Assembly: GCA_900552075.1 (NCBI GenBank) | Contig: URYL01000011.1 | Location: forward strand, 43,119 to 107,118 | Source: an uncultured Bacteroides sp. | GTDB taxonomy: Bacteria; Bacteroidota; Bacteroidia; Bacteroidales; Bacteroidaceae | DNA length: 64,000 bases | Reading direction: 5' to 3' | In this document: piece by piece, positions 9,205 through 18,556 of the stretch | Position numbering within the stretch: position 1 is the first letter of the stretch | Layout of the letters: the number at the start of each line of letters is the position of its first letter | Translations under genes and position numbers: made by a program | Notes under the pieces: generated by a model | What the model saw: the letters and a program-made list of their open reading frames with translations, nothing else | Databases searched by the model: none | Told to the model about the DNA's origin: nothing

Positions 9205-10278
9205 CTACTTAAAAAATTCCCTTGTTCTTATCTCGCCACTGCCTATGCACAGGCGAGCATCCTTGTCATAAATCACCCCGAACTGTCCAGGGGCTATCCC
9301 CTGTATCGGCTTCCTGCTGGACACCAGCCATCCGTCTTCCGAAAGACGGATAGTTCCAGTCTGAAAGGTATCCGTGTGGCGTATCTTGAAACGAACTTCA
9401 GTTTCCGGTTCTTTCCAAGGATTCAAGGTGATGAAATGGAAATCCTTCAAGTAAAAGGAATAGCCAAACTGCTTTTCTGTATCATAACCATGCGACACAT
9501 AGATAATGTTTTCATCCACATTCTTGTCTACAACGAACCACGGGCCACCGCCCAGTCCCAATCCCTTGCGTTGTCCAATGGTATGGAACCAATATCCCCG
9601 ATGCTGCCCGATGACCTTTCCTGTCTCCAACTCCACGACCGGTCCCGGCCGTTCACCCAGGAAACGACGGATAAAATCATTGTAGTTTATCTTTCCCAGA
9701 AAACAGATTCCCTGACTGTCCTTCCGTCTGGCACTTGGCAAGGAAGCCTTCAAAGCCAACGCCCGCACTTCCTCTTTCATCAATCCGCCCAACGGGAACA
9801 TCAGTCGCGACACCTGAAGGTAATCAATCTGCGCCAGGAAATCTGTCTGGTCCTTCACCGGGTCTTTGGCTGTAGCCAGCCACGTATGCCCGTCAATTAC
9901 GAGTGTAGAAGCATAATGTCCTGTAGCTATTTTATCATAGTCATGTCCGGCCTTTTGGTCGAAACAACCGAACTTTATCAATTTATTGCACATCACATCC
10001 GGATTGGGGGTCAGCCCACGCCGCACCTTATCAATGGTATAAGCTACTACATTGTCCCAATACTCCTTCTGCAAATCCACAATATGGAACGGCAGCCCAT
10101 ATTTCCGGGCGGTGGCAGAAGCCAGTTCTATATCCTCTTCCGCCGTACACGTCAGTTCCTCGTCTGTATCCATACCAATCTTTATGTAAAACAAGTCTGG
10201 CTTGTATCCTTGTTCACACAACAGATGTACAGCTACCGCGCTGTCAACTCCTCCCGAAATCAATGCTGCTATCTTCAT
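9205..10278 (-). CDS. mnmA: tRNA-specific 2-thiouridylase
   Basis: MnmA installs the 2-thio group on uridine 34 of Lys, Glu and Gln tRNAs, using ATP and a persulfide donor. The PP-loop motif [10 protein letters not shown] lies at 8-17. The two catalytic cysteines are at about 97 ([12 protein letters not shown]) and 192 (GICFLGKI), matching the conserved pair in E. coli MnmA. At 357 residues it has the usual length. It has its own two-element promoter and is followed by the Sel1 gene. Confidence 0.95.
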   Translation of the reverse strand: MKIAALISGGVDSAVAVHLLCEQGYKPDLFYIKIGMDTDEELTCTAEEDIELASATARKYGLPFHIVDLQKEYWDNVVAYTIDKVRRGLTPNPDVMCNKLIKFGCFDQKAGHDYDKIATGHYASTLVIDGHTWLATAKDPVKDQTDFLAQIDYLQVSRLMFPLGGLMKEEVRALALKASLPSARRKDSQGICFLGKINYNDFIRRFLGERPGPVVELETGKVIGQHRGYWFHTIGQRKGLGLGGGPWFVVDKNVDENIIYVSHGYDTEKQFGYSFYLKDFHFITLNPWKEPETEVRFKIRHTDTFQTGTIRLSEDGWLVSSRKPIQGIAPGQFGVIYDKDARLCIGSGEIRTREFFK

Positions 10279-10295
10279 ATATATACTTTTGGCGA

Positions 10296-10326
10296 CAAAT
10301 ATACCGCCGAGATTCTAAGTGAACAA
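10296..10326 (-). promoter_or_regulatory. Promoter of mnmA
   Basis: On the minus strand TTG (10326-10324) is followed after 20 bp by TATATTTG (10303-10296). This fits the Bacteroides consensus, and the start codon of mnmA lies about 18 bp downstream. A small ATACCC/GGGTAT hairpin just upstream (10326-10344) overlaps the end of marC. Confidence 0.7.
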
Positions 10327-10346
10327 TACCCTTTTCAGGGTATATC

Positions 10347-10946
10347 TCATTTCAGAGCCTGAAACTGCTCTATCAATGAAGTAAGATTTGCGGTAAACAA
10401 ACGGGCCGAAATGGCCAACAAGATAATACCGAAAAATTTACGGATGACATAAATACCTCCTTTCCCCAGCATGCGCTCGATACGGTCAGTCAGTTTCAAT
10501 ACGATATAGACCCACACCATATTCAATATCAGAGCCAGCACAATGTTAATCGGCGCATATTCTGCCCGTAACGACAACAGCGTAGTAAATGCACCTGCAC
10601 CTGCCAGCAAAGGGAACACCAAAGGTACCAGAGTGGCCTCCTTGATGGGGCCTGTATTCTTGAAGATTTCAATATCCAGAATCATTTCCAGCGACATCAG
10701 AAAAATGACAAAAGCACCGGCTACAGCAAACGAAGCGATATCTACCTGAAACAAACGCAACATCATGTCGCCGGCATAGAAAAAACCAAGAAGAAGCGCA
10801 AAAGCGATAAAAGTGGCCTTAGGAGCATTAACAGCTCGTCCTTTCTGCTTCAAATCCAGAATAATAGGAATGGAACCAATGATATCAATCACGGCAAAAA
10901 GAACGATAAAGGCACTTAAAAACTGCTGAAAATCAAATCCAATCAT
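10347..10946 (-). CDS. MarC-family integral membrane protein
   Basis: The 199-residue protein has about six hydrophobic helices and the family pattern FIVLFAVIDIIGSIPIILDL near the N-terminus, with GAGAFTTLL in the middle. MarC/UPF0056 proteins are inner-membrane proteins of unknown transport function. Despite the name, they are not established drug-resistance factors. A -7 element (TAACTTTG on the minus strand, 10977-10970) lies 24 bp upstream. mnmA follows after 68 bp with its own promoter. Confidence 0.85.
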   Translation of the reverse strand: MIGFDFQQFLSAFIVLFAVIDIIGSIPIILDLKQKGRAVNAPKATFIAFALLLGFFYAGDMMLRLFQVDIASFAVAGAFVIFLMSLEMILDIEIFKNTGPIKEATLVPLVFPLLAGAGAFTTLLSLRAEYAPINIVLALILNMVWVYIVLKLTDRIERMLGKGGIYVIRKFFGIILLAISARLFTANLTSLIEQFQALK

Positions 10947-10961
10947 TGTTATTATCCAAAT

Positions 10962-10977
10962 TACTTTTGCAAAGTTA
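10962..10977. promoter_or_regulatory. Two abutting divergent -7 elements
   Basis: TACTTTTG on the plus strand (10962-10969) directly abuts TAACTTTG on the minus strand (10977-10970), giving a near-palindromic TACTTTTGCAAAGTTA. The minus-strand element is well placed for marC. The plus-strand element would read toward the Crp-type gene 160 bp away. Another plus-strand box, TAACTTTG at 11086-11093, is nearer to that gene. Confidence 0.5.
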
Positions 10978-11128
10978 TCATTTTTTTATACACCTGCAAG
11001 ATTTGACAAACATTATCAGACTGTAAGAAAGAATAAAAAAGATAAAACCTATAATCTAGGAACTGCTGCACTGAGGAAATATACTTAACTTTGTGTGTTA
11101 AAAGATAACTTAATAAAGTTAACGAGAG

Positions 11129-11815
11129 ATGGAATTGACAATGTACGACAAGCTTTTACAGCTCCCTCTGTTTCAAGGGATGTCGAAATTCGACTTTACC
11201 GACATCCTGGAGAAAGTAAAAATTCACTTTAATAAATATGAACCTGGAAGCTGCCTGGTAAAACAAGACACTCCGTGCGACCAGCTTATTTTTGTGTTGG
11301 ACGGAGAAGTACAGATAGAATCCAACGACGCTCCGCACAAATACACCTTGTGGGAAAACTTTAAAAGTCCGAATGTCATCGAACCCTATTCCTTGTTTGG
11401 AATGCGCCCCTATTTTACAGCATCGTACACTGCACTGACCGAAGTCAACACACTGCATATCGAGAAATCTTACATTCTCAACGAACTATGCCGTTATGAA
11501 GTGTTCAACCTGAACTACATGAACATGTTGAGCAACCGGAGCCAGGTGATTTACAACAAGCTGTGGAATTCCCATATCGGAAAGACACGCGATAAAATCA
11601 TCAACTTTCTCCTGTTGCGCTGCATGACTCCCTACGGACCGAAGAAACTGTCCATCCGGATGGAAGATCTCGCCCGGCTGATTGACGACACGCGCATCAA
11701 TGTGTCAAACGTGCTGAACGACCTCCAGAACCGGGGCTTGATTCAACTGGGACGCCGCACGTTCAGCATTCCCGATTTAAGGGAGGTAGTGCTTCTTTCG
11801 GACAAAAAAGAATAA
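11129..11815 (+). CDS. Crp/Fnr-family transcriptional regulator
   Basis: The 228-residue protein has an N-terminal cyclic-nucleotide-binding-type beta barrel (about 15-130) and a C-terminal winged helix (about 165-220; MEDLARLIDDTRINVSNVLN is the helix-turn-helix). No cysteine cluster for an Fe-S centre is present, so it is not an Fnr-type oxygen sensor. The phosphate-binding cassette of true Crp is not obvious. It heads a run of six closely spaced plus-strand genes, starting 25 bp before dcp, and may regulate them; that is inference. Confidence 0.82.
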   Translation: MELTMYDKLLQLPLFQGMSKFDFTDILEKVKIHFNKYEPGSCLVKQDTPCDQLIFVLDGEVQIESNDAPHKYTLWENFKSPNVIEPYSLFGMRPYFTASYTALTEVNTLHIEKSYILNELCRYEVFNLNYMNMLSNRSQVIYNKLWNSHIGKTRDKIINFLLLRCMTPYGPKKLSIRMEDLARLIDDTRINVSNVLNDLQNRGLIQLGRRTFSIPDLREVVLLSDKKE

Positions 11816-11840
11816 ACTTAAATTTTTACAGACCAGACTT

Positions 11841-13880
11841 ATGAACAATCCATTTTTGCAACCCTATCATACCCTCCACGACACCACTCCTTTCCAGCAG
11901 ATACGGATAGAAAACTACGAGCCGGCCATCCGGGAAGGGATGCGGCAGGAAGACGAAGAAATTCAGCAAATCACCGGCAATCCGGAACAACCAACCTTCC
12001 AGAACACAATCCTGGCACTGGAACATGCCGGAAAGACGCTCGACCGGGTAACTACCGTGTTGTTCAACCTGCTGAGTGCGGAAACAAACGATGAACTGGA
12101 AGCCATTGCGGAGAAAATGACGCCGGAACTTTCGGCACACGCCAACAACATCAGCCTCAACGAGACGTTGTTTACACGGGTCAAGGCGGTATATGAACAG
12201 CGGGACGCACTTCAGCTGACACCGGAAGAACGGCGCCTGCTGGAAAAATCATACGACGGATTTGTCCGTAACGGTGCCAACCTGCCGGAAAAGGACAAAG
12301 AGACTTTCCGCAAGCTGAGCATGGAACTGAGCAGCCTGACCCTGAAATTCTCACAGAACCATCTGAAAGAAACGAACAGCTTCGAACTGGTGCTGACACA
12401 GGAAAACGACTTGGCCGGACTACCGGAAAGTGCCGTGGAAGCAGCAGCCCATACCGCTCACGAGAAAGGGAAAGACGGATGCTGGATTATCACCTTGCAG
12501 GCTCCCAGCTACGTGCCTTTCATGAAATACAGCGACAGAAGAGACCTGCGCAAACAGCTGTACATGGCCTACAACACACAGTGCTGTCACGACAACGAAT
12601 TCAATAACCTCGACATCGTAAAACGGTTGGTCAACCTGCGCATGGAACTGGCCCAGTTGTTGGGTTTCTCCAATTATGCAGAATATGTACTGAAAAAACG
12701 TATGGCCGAAAACAGCGAACATGTCTACAAACTGTTGAACGATTTGCTGGATGCCTATACACCGGTGGCCCAAAAGGAAGTGGAAGAAATCCGCACGCTG
12801 GCCCGCGAACTGGAAGGAAACGACTTCGAACTGATGCCATGGGATTTCTCCTATTACGCCGAGAAACTGAAAAACCGGAAATTCAGTCTGGACGAAGAAG
12901 CCCTCCGCCCCTATTTTGAACTGAGCCGCGTAAAAGCTGGCGTATTCGGGCTGGCCACCCGCCTCTACGGCATCACCTTCAAGGAAAACAAAGAAATACC
13001 GGTCTACCACCCCGATGTACAGGCCTACGAAGTGTTCGACCGCGACGGAAGCTTCCTGGCCGTGCTCTATACCGACTTCCATCCGCGCGAAGGCAAGCGT
13101 TCGGGTGCCTGGATGACTAGTTACAAGGAACAATGGATAGACGACGACGGAACCAACAGTCGCCCGCACGTCTCCGTGACCATGAATTTCACCAAGCCCA
13201 CGAAAGACAAACCGGCTTTGCTGACTTTCTCGGAAGTCAACACCTTCCTGCACGAATTCGGCCATGCCTTGCACGGTATGTTTGCCAATACGCGCTTCCA
13301 AAGCATGAGCGGCACGAACGTATATTGGGATTTTGTGGAACTTCCTTCACAAATCATGGAAAACTTTGCCATAGAAAAAGAATTTTTAAATACATTCGCA
13401 TGTCACTACCAAACAGGAGAGCCCATTCCGGCAGAACTGGTCCAGCGCATAGTAGACGCCTCGAACTTCAACGTGGCCTACGCTTGCTTGCGCCAAGTCA
13501 GCTTCGGACTGCTCGACATGGCTTGGTATACCCGCCAGACTCCGTTTGAAGGAGATGTGAAGGCATACGAAAAAGCGTCCTGGCAACGCACCCAACTGCT
13601 TCCACAACTGGATGACACCTGCATGAGCGTACAATTCGGTCACATCATGTCGGGAGGTTACTCTGCCGGATACTACAGCTACAAATGGGCGGAAGTGCTG
13701 GATGCCGATGCGTTTTCCGTATTCAAGGAAAAAGGTATCTTCAATCCGGAAACGGCACGCTCCTTCCGCGAGAATATTCTGTCGAAAGGGGGCACCGAAC
13801 ATCCAATGACGCTCTACAAGCGTTTCCGGGGACAGGAACCAACCATCGACGCATTATTAAAAAGAAATGGAATAAAATGA
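11841..13880 (+). CDS. dcp: M3-family metallopeptidase (dipeptidyl carboxypeptidase type)
   Basis: The 679-residue zinc peptidase carries the HExxH motif as HEFGH at about 471-475, inside FLHEFGHALHGMF. The downstream glutamate ligand lies in WDFVELPSQIMENF. Length and overall pattern match peptidyl-dipeptidase Dcp / oligopeptidase A, which trims dipeptides or cleaves short peptides. No clear signal peptide is seen, so cytoplasmic action is likely. The TGA stop overlaps the start of the next gene (ATGA). Confidence 0.9.
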   Translation: MNNPFLQPYHTLHDTTPFQQIRIENYEPAIREGMRQEDEEIQQITGNPEQPTFQNTILALEHAGKTLDRVTTVLFNLLSAETNDELEAIAEKMTPELSAHANNISLNETLFTRVKAVYEQRDALQLTPEERRLLEKSYDGFVRNGANLPEKDKETFRKLSMELSSLTLKFSQNHLKETNSFELVLTQENDLAGLPESAVEAAAHTAHEKGKDGCWIITLQAPSYVPFMKYSDRRDLRKQLYMAYNTQCCHDNEFNNLDIVKRLVNLRMELAQLLGFSNYAEYVLKKRMAENSEHVYKLLNDLLDAYTPVAQKEVEEIRTLARELEGNDFELMPWDFSYYAEKLKNRKFSLDEEALRPYFELSRVKAGVFGLATRLYGITFKENKEIPVYHPDVQAYEVFDRDGSFLAVLYTDFHPREGKRSGAWMTSYKEQWIDDDGTNSRPHVSVTMNFTKPTKDKPALLTFSEVNTFLHEFGHALHGMFANTRFQSMSGTNVYWDFVELPSQIMENFAIEKEFLNTFACHYQTGEPIPAELVQRIVDASNFNVAYACLRQVSFGLLDMAWYTRQTPFEGDVKAYEKASWQRTQLLPQLDDTCMSVQFGHIMSGGYSAGYYSYKWAEVLDADAFSVFKEKGIFNPETARSFRENILSKGGTEHPMTLYKRFRGQEPTIDALLKRNGIK

Positions 13881-14362
13881 GCATACAAATGAAAACATTC
13901 AAAATCTACTGGTTCTTCACGTTACTCCTGCTACTGGCCGGATGTAACCAAAAAGACGATGTGCATGAAATTTTCTCCAGCGGACAGACTTGGCATTGGA
14001 GCGGCTCTTACAGCACCAGCGACTGGAAAGATGACAACAATTTCAGTTCCACTTTGACACGGGACGAACTTGCCAAAATCAATGATGACCAAGACAAATA
14101 CAACATCATTTTCAAAGAAGACGGCACAGTGGAAGGAAAGGGAAGCAGTTTCACCTTTACCGGCACATGGAGTGCCAACGGAGATGACCAGAGCTTCTCC
14201 ATTCAATTGAAGCCTAACGGAAACCGCAGCGGACTGGACAAGACTTTTTATGACGAAATAAGCAGTGCAAAATTCTATCGGGGTAGTTCACGGCTCATCA
14301 AACTGTTCAACCTCGACAAGAATCATTATATTCAATTTTATCCCAAAGGATTTAACGATTAG
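13877..14362 (+). CDS. Small lipoprotein with a lipocalin-like beta domain
   Basis: A lipoprotein signal peptide ends in LLLLLAGC (Cys23). The mature part (~138 residues) is rich in beta strands and Thr/Ser/Asp, with repeating pieces such as YNIIFKEDGTVEGKG and FTFTGTWSANGDDQSF. These resemble the lipocalin-like domains that Bacteroides lipoproteins often carry; DUF4847 is my best guess. The start overlaps the dcp stop by 4 bp, so translation is probably coupled. ATG at 13889 is an alternative. Function is unknown. Confidence 0.75.
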   Translation: MSIQMKTFKIYWFFTLLLLLAGCNQKDDVHEIFSSGQTWHWSGSYSTSDWKDDNNFSSTLTRDELAKINDDQDKYNIIFKEDGTVEGKGSSFTFTGTWSANGDDQSFSIQLKPNGNRSGLDKTFYDEISSAKFYRGSSRLIKLFNLDKNHYIQFYPKGFND

Positions 14363-14373
14363 GCATCAACATT

Positions 14374-14808
14374 ATGGAACCATCAGAACATAAACAGGAA
14401 ATACTGGACAAACGCTATATGCGTATGGCACTCATCTGGGCCGAGAACTCTTATTGCAAGCGGCGTCAGGTGGGAGCATTGATTGTCAAGGACAAGATGA
14501 TTATCTCAGACGGATACAATGGCACACCGGCCGGATTCGAAAACGTATGTGAAGATGAAAACGGAGTGACCCGTCCTTACGTGCTCCATGCCGAGGCCAA
14601 CGCCATCACCAAGATAGCCCGTTCCAGCAACAGCAGCGAGGGAGCCACCATGTATGTCACTGCCTCCCCGTGCATCGAATGTGCCAAACTGATCATTCAG
14701 GCCGGCATCAAACGGGTGGTCTATGCCGAAAAATACCGGCTGGAAGACGGACTGGACTTATTGAAACGAGCCCATATTGAAGTTGTATATCTTAACCCAA
14801 ATGAATAA
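14374..14808 (+). CDS. Deoxycytidylate (dCMP) deaminase
   Basis: The 144-residue zinc deaminase has the motif HAEANAI (His72, Glu74) and the cysteine pair PCIECAKLI (Cys100, Cys103). The additional N-terminal CKRRQVGALIVKD and GYNGTPAGFENVCE segments are typical of ComEB/dCMP deaminases. It converts dCMP to dUMP, feeding thymidylate synthesis. It sits inside the six-gene run, 11 bp after the lipoprotein gene and 5 bp before the protease gene. Confidence 0.9.
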   Translation: MEPSEHKQEILDKRYMRMALIWAENSYCKRRQVGALIVKDKMIISDGYNGTPAGFENVCEDENGVTRPYVLHAEANAITKIARSSNSSEGATMYVTASPCIECAKLIIQAGIKRVVYAEKYRLEDGLDLLKRAHIEVVYLNPNE

Positions 14809-14813
14809 GAATT

Positions 14814-16466
14814 ATGAAAAATAACCGAACACGCCTCATTCCGTTTCTGCTGGCCATCGCCCTGATTGCAGGTATCGCCATCGGTACATTCTATGCCAAC
14901 CATTTTTCCGGCAACAAACTGGGCATCATCAATACGTCTTCCAATAAACTGAATGCCTTGCTGCGCATCATTGACGACCAGTATGTAGATACGGTCAACA
15001 TTAGCGACCTGGTGGAAGAGGCCATGCCGCAGATTCTTTCGGAACTCGACCCGCATTCTTCCTATATCCCGGCTAAGGACCTTGAGGCTGTTACCGCCGA
15101 CCTCAAAGGCAGCTTCAGTGGTATCGGCATCCAGTTTACCATCCAGAATGACACCATCCATGTGAACAGCGTCATTCAGGGAGGCCCATCCGAAAAGGTG
15201 GGACTGATGGCCGGCGACCGCATCGTAGAAGTAGATGATTCTGCCTTCGTGGGGAAAATCGTGACCAACGAAGAAGCCATGAAACGCCTGAAAGGTGAAA
15301 AAGGCAGCAAGGTCAAACTCGGCGTGTACCGCCCGGGAGAGAAAGAGCTGCTGCATTTCACGGTCGTACGTGGCAATATTCCAGTCAAGAGCATTGACGC
15401 AGCCTACATGATTAACGAAAAAGTAGGTTATGTCAAGGTTAACAAATTCGGTGAAACCACTTATCCGGAATTATTGATAGCCCTGGCCAAACTGAACCAA
15501 AAGAACTGTGAGGGATTGATTATCGACCTTCGTGGAAACACAGGAGGCTACATGGCGGCAGCCATCCAGATGGTCAACGAATTCCTTCCCAACAACCGGC
15601 TGATTGTCTATACTCAGGGTCGCAAATCCCCGCGCGAAGACTACAACTCCAACGGTACAGGCAGCAACCAGAAAATGCCACTCGTGGTATTGGTGGACGA
15701 AGGTTCTGCTTCTGCCAGCGAAATCTTTGCCGGAGCCATCCAAGACAATGACCGCGGAACCATCATCGGACGCCGTTCATTCGGAAAGGGACTGGTACAG
15801 CAACCCATTGAATTCAGCGACGGCTCTGCCATCCGTCTGACCATCGCCCGTTACTATACGCCATCGGGACGTTGCATCCAGAAACCCTACGAAAAAGGGA
15901 AAGAATCAGAATATGAACTGGATTTGCTCACCCGCTATGAACACGGAGAGTTCTTCTCAGCCGACAGCATCAAACAGAACGAAACCGAAGTCTACCACAC
16001 CCGTCTGGGACGTCCGGTTTACGGAGGTGGCGGTATCATGCCCGACATCTTCGTGCCACAGGATACCACCGGCATGACGTCTTATTTCCGCATGGCAGCC
16101 AACCGTGGACTGATTATCCGCTACACTTTCGAATATACCGATCAGAACCGGAGCACATTACAGCAATATGACACTCCGGAAAAGATGGAGGAATATTTGA
16201 AAAAACAGAACCTGCTGAACAATTTTGCCGCATGGGCGGAAAAGAAAGGTTTGAAACGCCGCAACAACCTGATGGCCAAATCACGCCGGCTGTTTGAAAT
16301 GAGCCTTTACGGAAACATTATCTACAACATGCTGGGTATGGAAGCATATGTGGAATACTTGAACGAGACCGACAAGACCGTCTTGAAAGCAGTCGACATC
16401 TTGGAAAAGGGAGAATCTTTCCCAAAGGCTCCTGAGGTACAGGCTTCCAACGAGAAAAAGAAATAG
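14814..16466 (+). CDS. C-terminal processing peptidase (S41, CtpA/Prc type) with PDZ domain
   Basis: The 550-residue protein has an N-terminal membrane anchor (about 7-27) and a PDZ domain (about 95-175, GSFSGIGIQF...GGPSEKVGLMAGDRI). The S41 protease domain carries the serine motif GSASASE (297-303) and the lysine motif FGKGLVQ near 326. Such proteases sit on the periplasmic face and cut proteins at hydrophobic C-termini. A helical C-terminal extension of about 130 residues, found in Bacteroidetes members, follows. Confidence 0.92.
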   Translation: MKNNRTRLIPFLLAIALIAGIAIGTFYANHFSGNKLGIINTSSNKLNALLRIIDDQYVDTVNISDLVEEAMPQILSELDPHSSYIPAKDLEAVTADLKGSFSGIGIQFTIQNDTIHVNSVIQGGPSEKVGLMAGDRIVEVDDSAFVGKIVTNEEAMKRLKGEKGSKVKLGVYRPGEKELLHFTVVRGNIPVKSIDAAYMINEKVGYVKVNKFGETTYPELLIALAKLNQKNCEGLIIDLRGNTGGYMAAAIQMVNEFLPNNRLIVYTQGRKSPREDYNSNGTGSNQKMPLVVLVDEGSASASEIFAGAIQDNDRGTIIGRRSFGKGLVQQPIEFSDGSAIRLTIARYYTPSGRCIQKPYEKGKESEYELDLLTRYEHGEFFSADSIKQNETEVYHTRLGRPVYGGGGIMPDIFVPQDTTGMTSYFRMAANRGLIIRYTFEYTDQNRSTLQQYDTPEKMEEYLKKQNLLNNFAAWAEKKGLKRRNNLMAKSRRLFEMSLYGNIIYNMLGMEAYVEYLNETDKTVLKAVDILEKGESFPKAPEVQASNEKKK

Positions 16467-16472
16467 AATCTA

Positions 16473-17036
16473 ATGGACAAAAAAAAAATACGCGAACTAA
16501 TTGCACAAGAGAAGCGGAAATACTCCGCTTCTCAAAAAACAGAATGGTCTTCCAGCTTGTTCCAAAAGTTGGAAGACCATCCTTTGTTTTTACAGGTGAA
16601 AACCATCCTGTTGTATCATTCTTTGCCCGATGAAGTACAGACTCATGCGTTCATCGAGCGCTGGTATCCGCACAAACGCATTGTGCTGCCTCTGGTGAAA
16701 GGTGAAGAACTCGAACTACGATATTACGAAGGAAAAGATTCATTGCAAACCGGCTCATTCGGCATTGAGGAACCTACCGGAAGACAGGTGGAAAACTGGG
16801 ATGAAATCGAACTGAGCATCGTTCCTGGTGTAGCCTTCGACCGGACCGGCAACCGGCTTGGACGCGGAAAAGGATACTATGACCGCACCCTGGCCCAACT
16901 TCATTCTTATAATATAGGTATCTGCTTCCATTTCCAGCTCTACCCGCACATTCCGACAGAGCCTACCGACTGCCCCATGCACGAAGTCTGGACCGAGCAA
17001 GGCTGTGTGTTTAATGGAACACAATGTTCACGATGA
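16473..17036 (+). CDS. 5-formyltetrahydrofolate cyclo-ligase
   Basis: This 187-residue enzyme (YgfA/MTHFS family) converts 5-formyl-THF to 5,10-methenyl-THF with ATP. The family signature GRGKGYYDRTLAQ and the segment VPGVAFDRTGNRLG are present. It is the last gene of the six-gene run, starting 6 bp after the protease gene. Its 3' end overlaps the 3' end of the convergent DUF721 gene by 26 bp. Confidence 0.9.
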   Translation: MDKKKIRELIAQEKRKYSASQKTEWSSSLFQKLEDHPLFLQVKTILLYHSLPDEVQTHAFIERWYPHKRIVLPLVKGEELELRYYEGKDSLQTGSFGIEEPTGRQVENWDEIELSIVPGVAFDRTGNRLGRGKGYYDRTLAQLHSYNIGICFHFQLYPHIPTEPTDCPMHEVWTEQGCVFNGTQCSR

Positions 17037-17301
17037 CTTGTGAGCCCACCTGCGCATTCAGGTTGCGAATCAGCATCTCCCGCCCCATCATCAGCTCCTG
17101 CCGGATGACCGACGAAGAAAGACTGACATAAAGCACCTGATTCTTAATAAACAGATTCGTGGTGTAACGGGTAATGACCGGCCCCACTACATCCTTCCAG
17201 GCATCCACCAGACGGTATTCGTTCAAGGGCGTCTCCAGCCCCTGCTGGCGAAGGAACTGCCGGAGCACATCACCTATCTGTTCCGTATTATTCCGCTTCA
17301 T
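17011..17301 (-). CDS. DUF721 (DciA-like) protein
   Basis: The ~96-residue protein begins MKRNNTEQIGDVLRQFL and contains the DUF721 pattern LVDAWKDVVGP...TRYTTNLFIKNQVLYVSLSSSVIRQEL. DciA, the family's characterised member, loads the replicative helicase. Whether this short Bacteroidetes form does so is not established. The longer frame starts inside recF. I prefer ATG 17301, which overlaps the recF end by 14 bp and suggests coupled translation with recF. Confidence 0.8.
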   Translation of the reverse strand: MKRNNTEQIGDVLRQFLRQQGLETPLNEYRLVDAWKDVVGPVITRYTTNLFIKNQVLYVSLSSSVIRQELMMGREMLIRNLNAQVGSQVIVNIVFH

Positions 17302-18409
17302 ACCCTTCCTTTCGTTCGGAAACTTCTCCGTTTTCCACCTCAAACAGTTTATAGTCTCCCTCAATCTTTTTCAAAATGCGGTCCAAGTGGTCGCGGTTGG
17401 TGTCCGTAATAAAAATCTGTCCGAAATTGTCACCGGCCACCAGCTTTACAATCTGCTCCACCCGAAGAGCATCCAGCTTGTCGAAAATGTCGTCCAGCAG
17501 AATCAACGGTGTGGTACCGCTTCCCGTACGTTTCAAGAACTCAAACTGGGCCAGCTTAAGAGCAATCAAATACGTTTTATTCTGCCCTTGCGAGCCTTCC
17601 CGCTTCATGGGGAACTCTCCCAACTGCATAATCAGGTCGTCTTTGTGGATACCCTTCAGAGAAAATCCCATCACCCGGTCCCGCTGACGATTTTCACGCA
17701 GTAGCGTCAGCAAGTCTCCCTCCGCCGCATGTGACTGATACGACAGTTTCACCTGCTCCCGGTTCTGGGAAATATAGGCATAATACGACTGGAAAATTGG
17801 AATAAACTCCTCGATAAACTGCCGACGCTTGCGAAACACCACTTCCCCCGTAGAAGCCATCATCTCCTCCCACACGTTCATCAGCTCCTCATCCGGTTCC
17901 AGTTCCGCTTTCAACAACGTATTCCGCTGCAACAGCGCCTTATTGTAGCGAATCAACGCATCCAGATATTCCCGGTCGAACTGCGAAATCACCACGTCCA
18001 TGAAGCGTCTGCGCTCTTCACTTCCCCCCGCAATGAGCAGCGTATCGGCCGGTGAAACCATGACCAGCGGAATCAGTCCGATGTGATCCGACAAACGGGT
18101 ATATTCCTTCTTATTCCGTTTGAACTGCTTCTTCTGACGACGTTTCAACCCACAATACACTTCCTCTGGATCGCCTCCGTCCGTTTCATAAAATCCCTGT
18201 AGCACAAAGAAATCCTGCTCATGTCGGATATTCTGAGAATCAATAGGGTTGGTCGCACTCTTGCAGAAAGAAAGATAATACACGGCATCCATCAGGTTGG
18301 TCTTCCCCATCCCATTCTTGCCGATAATGCAGTTCATTTTATGGGAAAAAGTCAGTTCCGCCTGCTCCAGATTCTTATAGTTTACGATTGAAATGCGTTT
18401 AAGCCACAT
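17288..18409 (-). CDS. recF: DNA replication and repair protein RecF
   Basis: The 373-residue SMC-like ATPase has the P-loop GKNGMGKTN at 30-38, the signature region near KTYLIALKLAQFEFL and a Walker B segment PLILLDDIFDKLD. RecF with RecO and RecR loads RecA at single-strand gaps. A -7 box (TAATTTTG on the minus strand, 18439-18432) lies about 23 bp upstream. It is cotranscribed with the DUF721 gene. Confidence 0.93.
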   Translation of the reverse strand: MWLKRISIVNYKNLEQAELTFSHKMNCIIGKNGMGKTNLMDAVYYLSFCKSATNPIDSQNIRHEQDFFVLQGFYETDGGDPEEVYCGLKRRQKKQFKRNKKEYTRLSDHIGLIPLVMVSPADTLLIAGGSEERRRFMDVVISQFDREYLDALIRYNKALLQRNTLLKAELEPDEELMNVWEEMMASTGEVVFRKRRQFIEEFIPIFQSYYAYISQNREQVKLSYQSHAAEGDLLTLLRENRQRDRVMGFSLKGIHKDDLIMQLGEFPMKREGSQGQNKTYLIALKLAQFEFLKRTGSGTTPLILLDDIFDKLDALRVEQIVKLVAGDNFGQIFITDTNRDHLDRILKKIEGDYKLFEVENGEVSERKEGYEAE

Positions 18410-18502
18410 AAAACTCTTGTTATTTAGAATACAAAATTAACAATAAAAGCAAGATTCATTAAAAAAACTGCCCGCAAATTTCATTTATAAGTATAAATAA
18501 AC

Positions 18503-18510
18503 TACTTTTG
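18503..18510 (+). promoter_or_regulatory. -7 element upstream of the TPR gene
   Basis: TACTTTTG lies 46 bp upstream of the chosen ATG (18557) and downstream of the divergent recF promoter. I see no convincing -33 TTG at the right distance. Confidence 0.5.
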
Positions 18511-18556
18511 CTGTCCGAATAAGTGGATTTTGAAAATAATAAAAAACAAATATCAA

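Noticed and set aside
14721..15356. Long minus-strand frame under the C-terminal processing protease
   Set aside because: The plus-strand gene has complete PDZ and S41 motifs. The antisense frame has no recognisable sequence.
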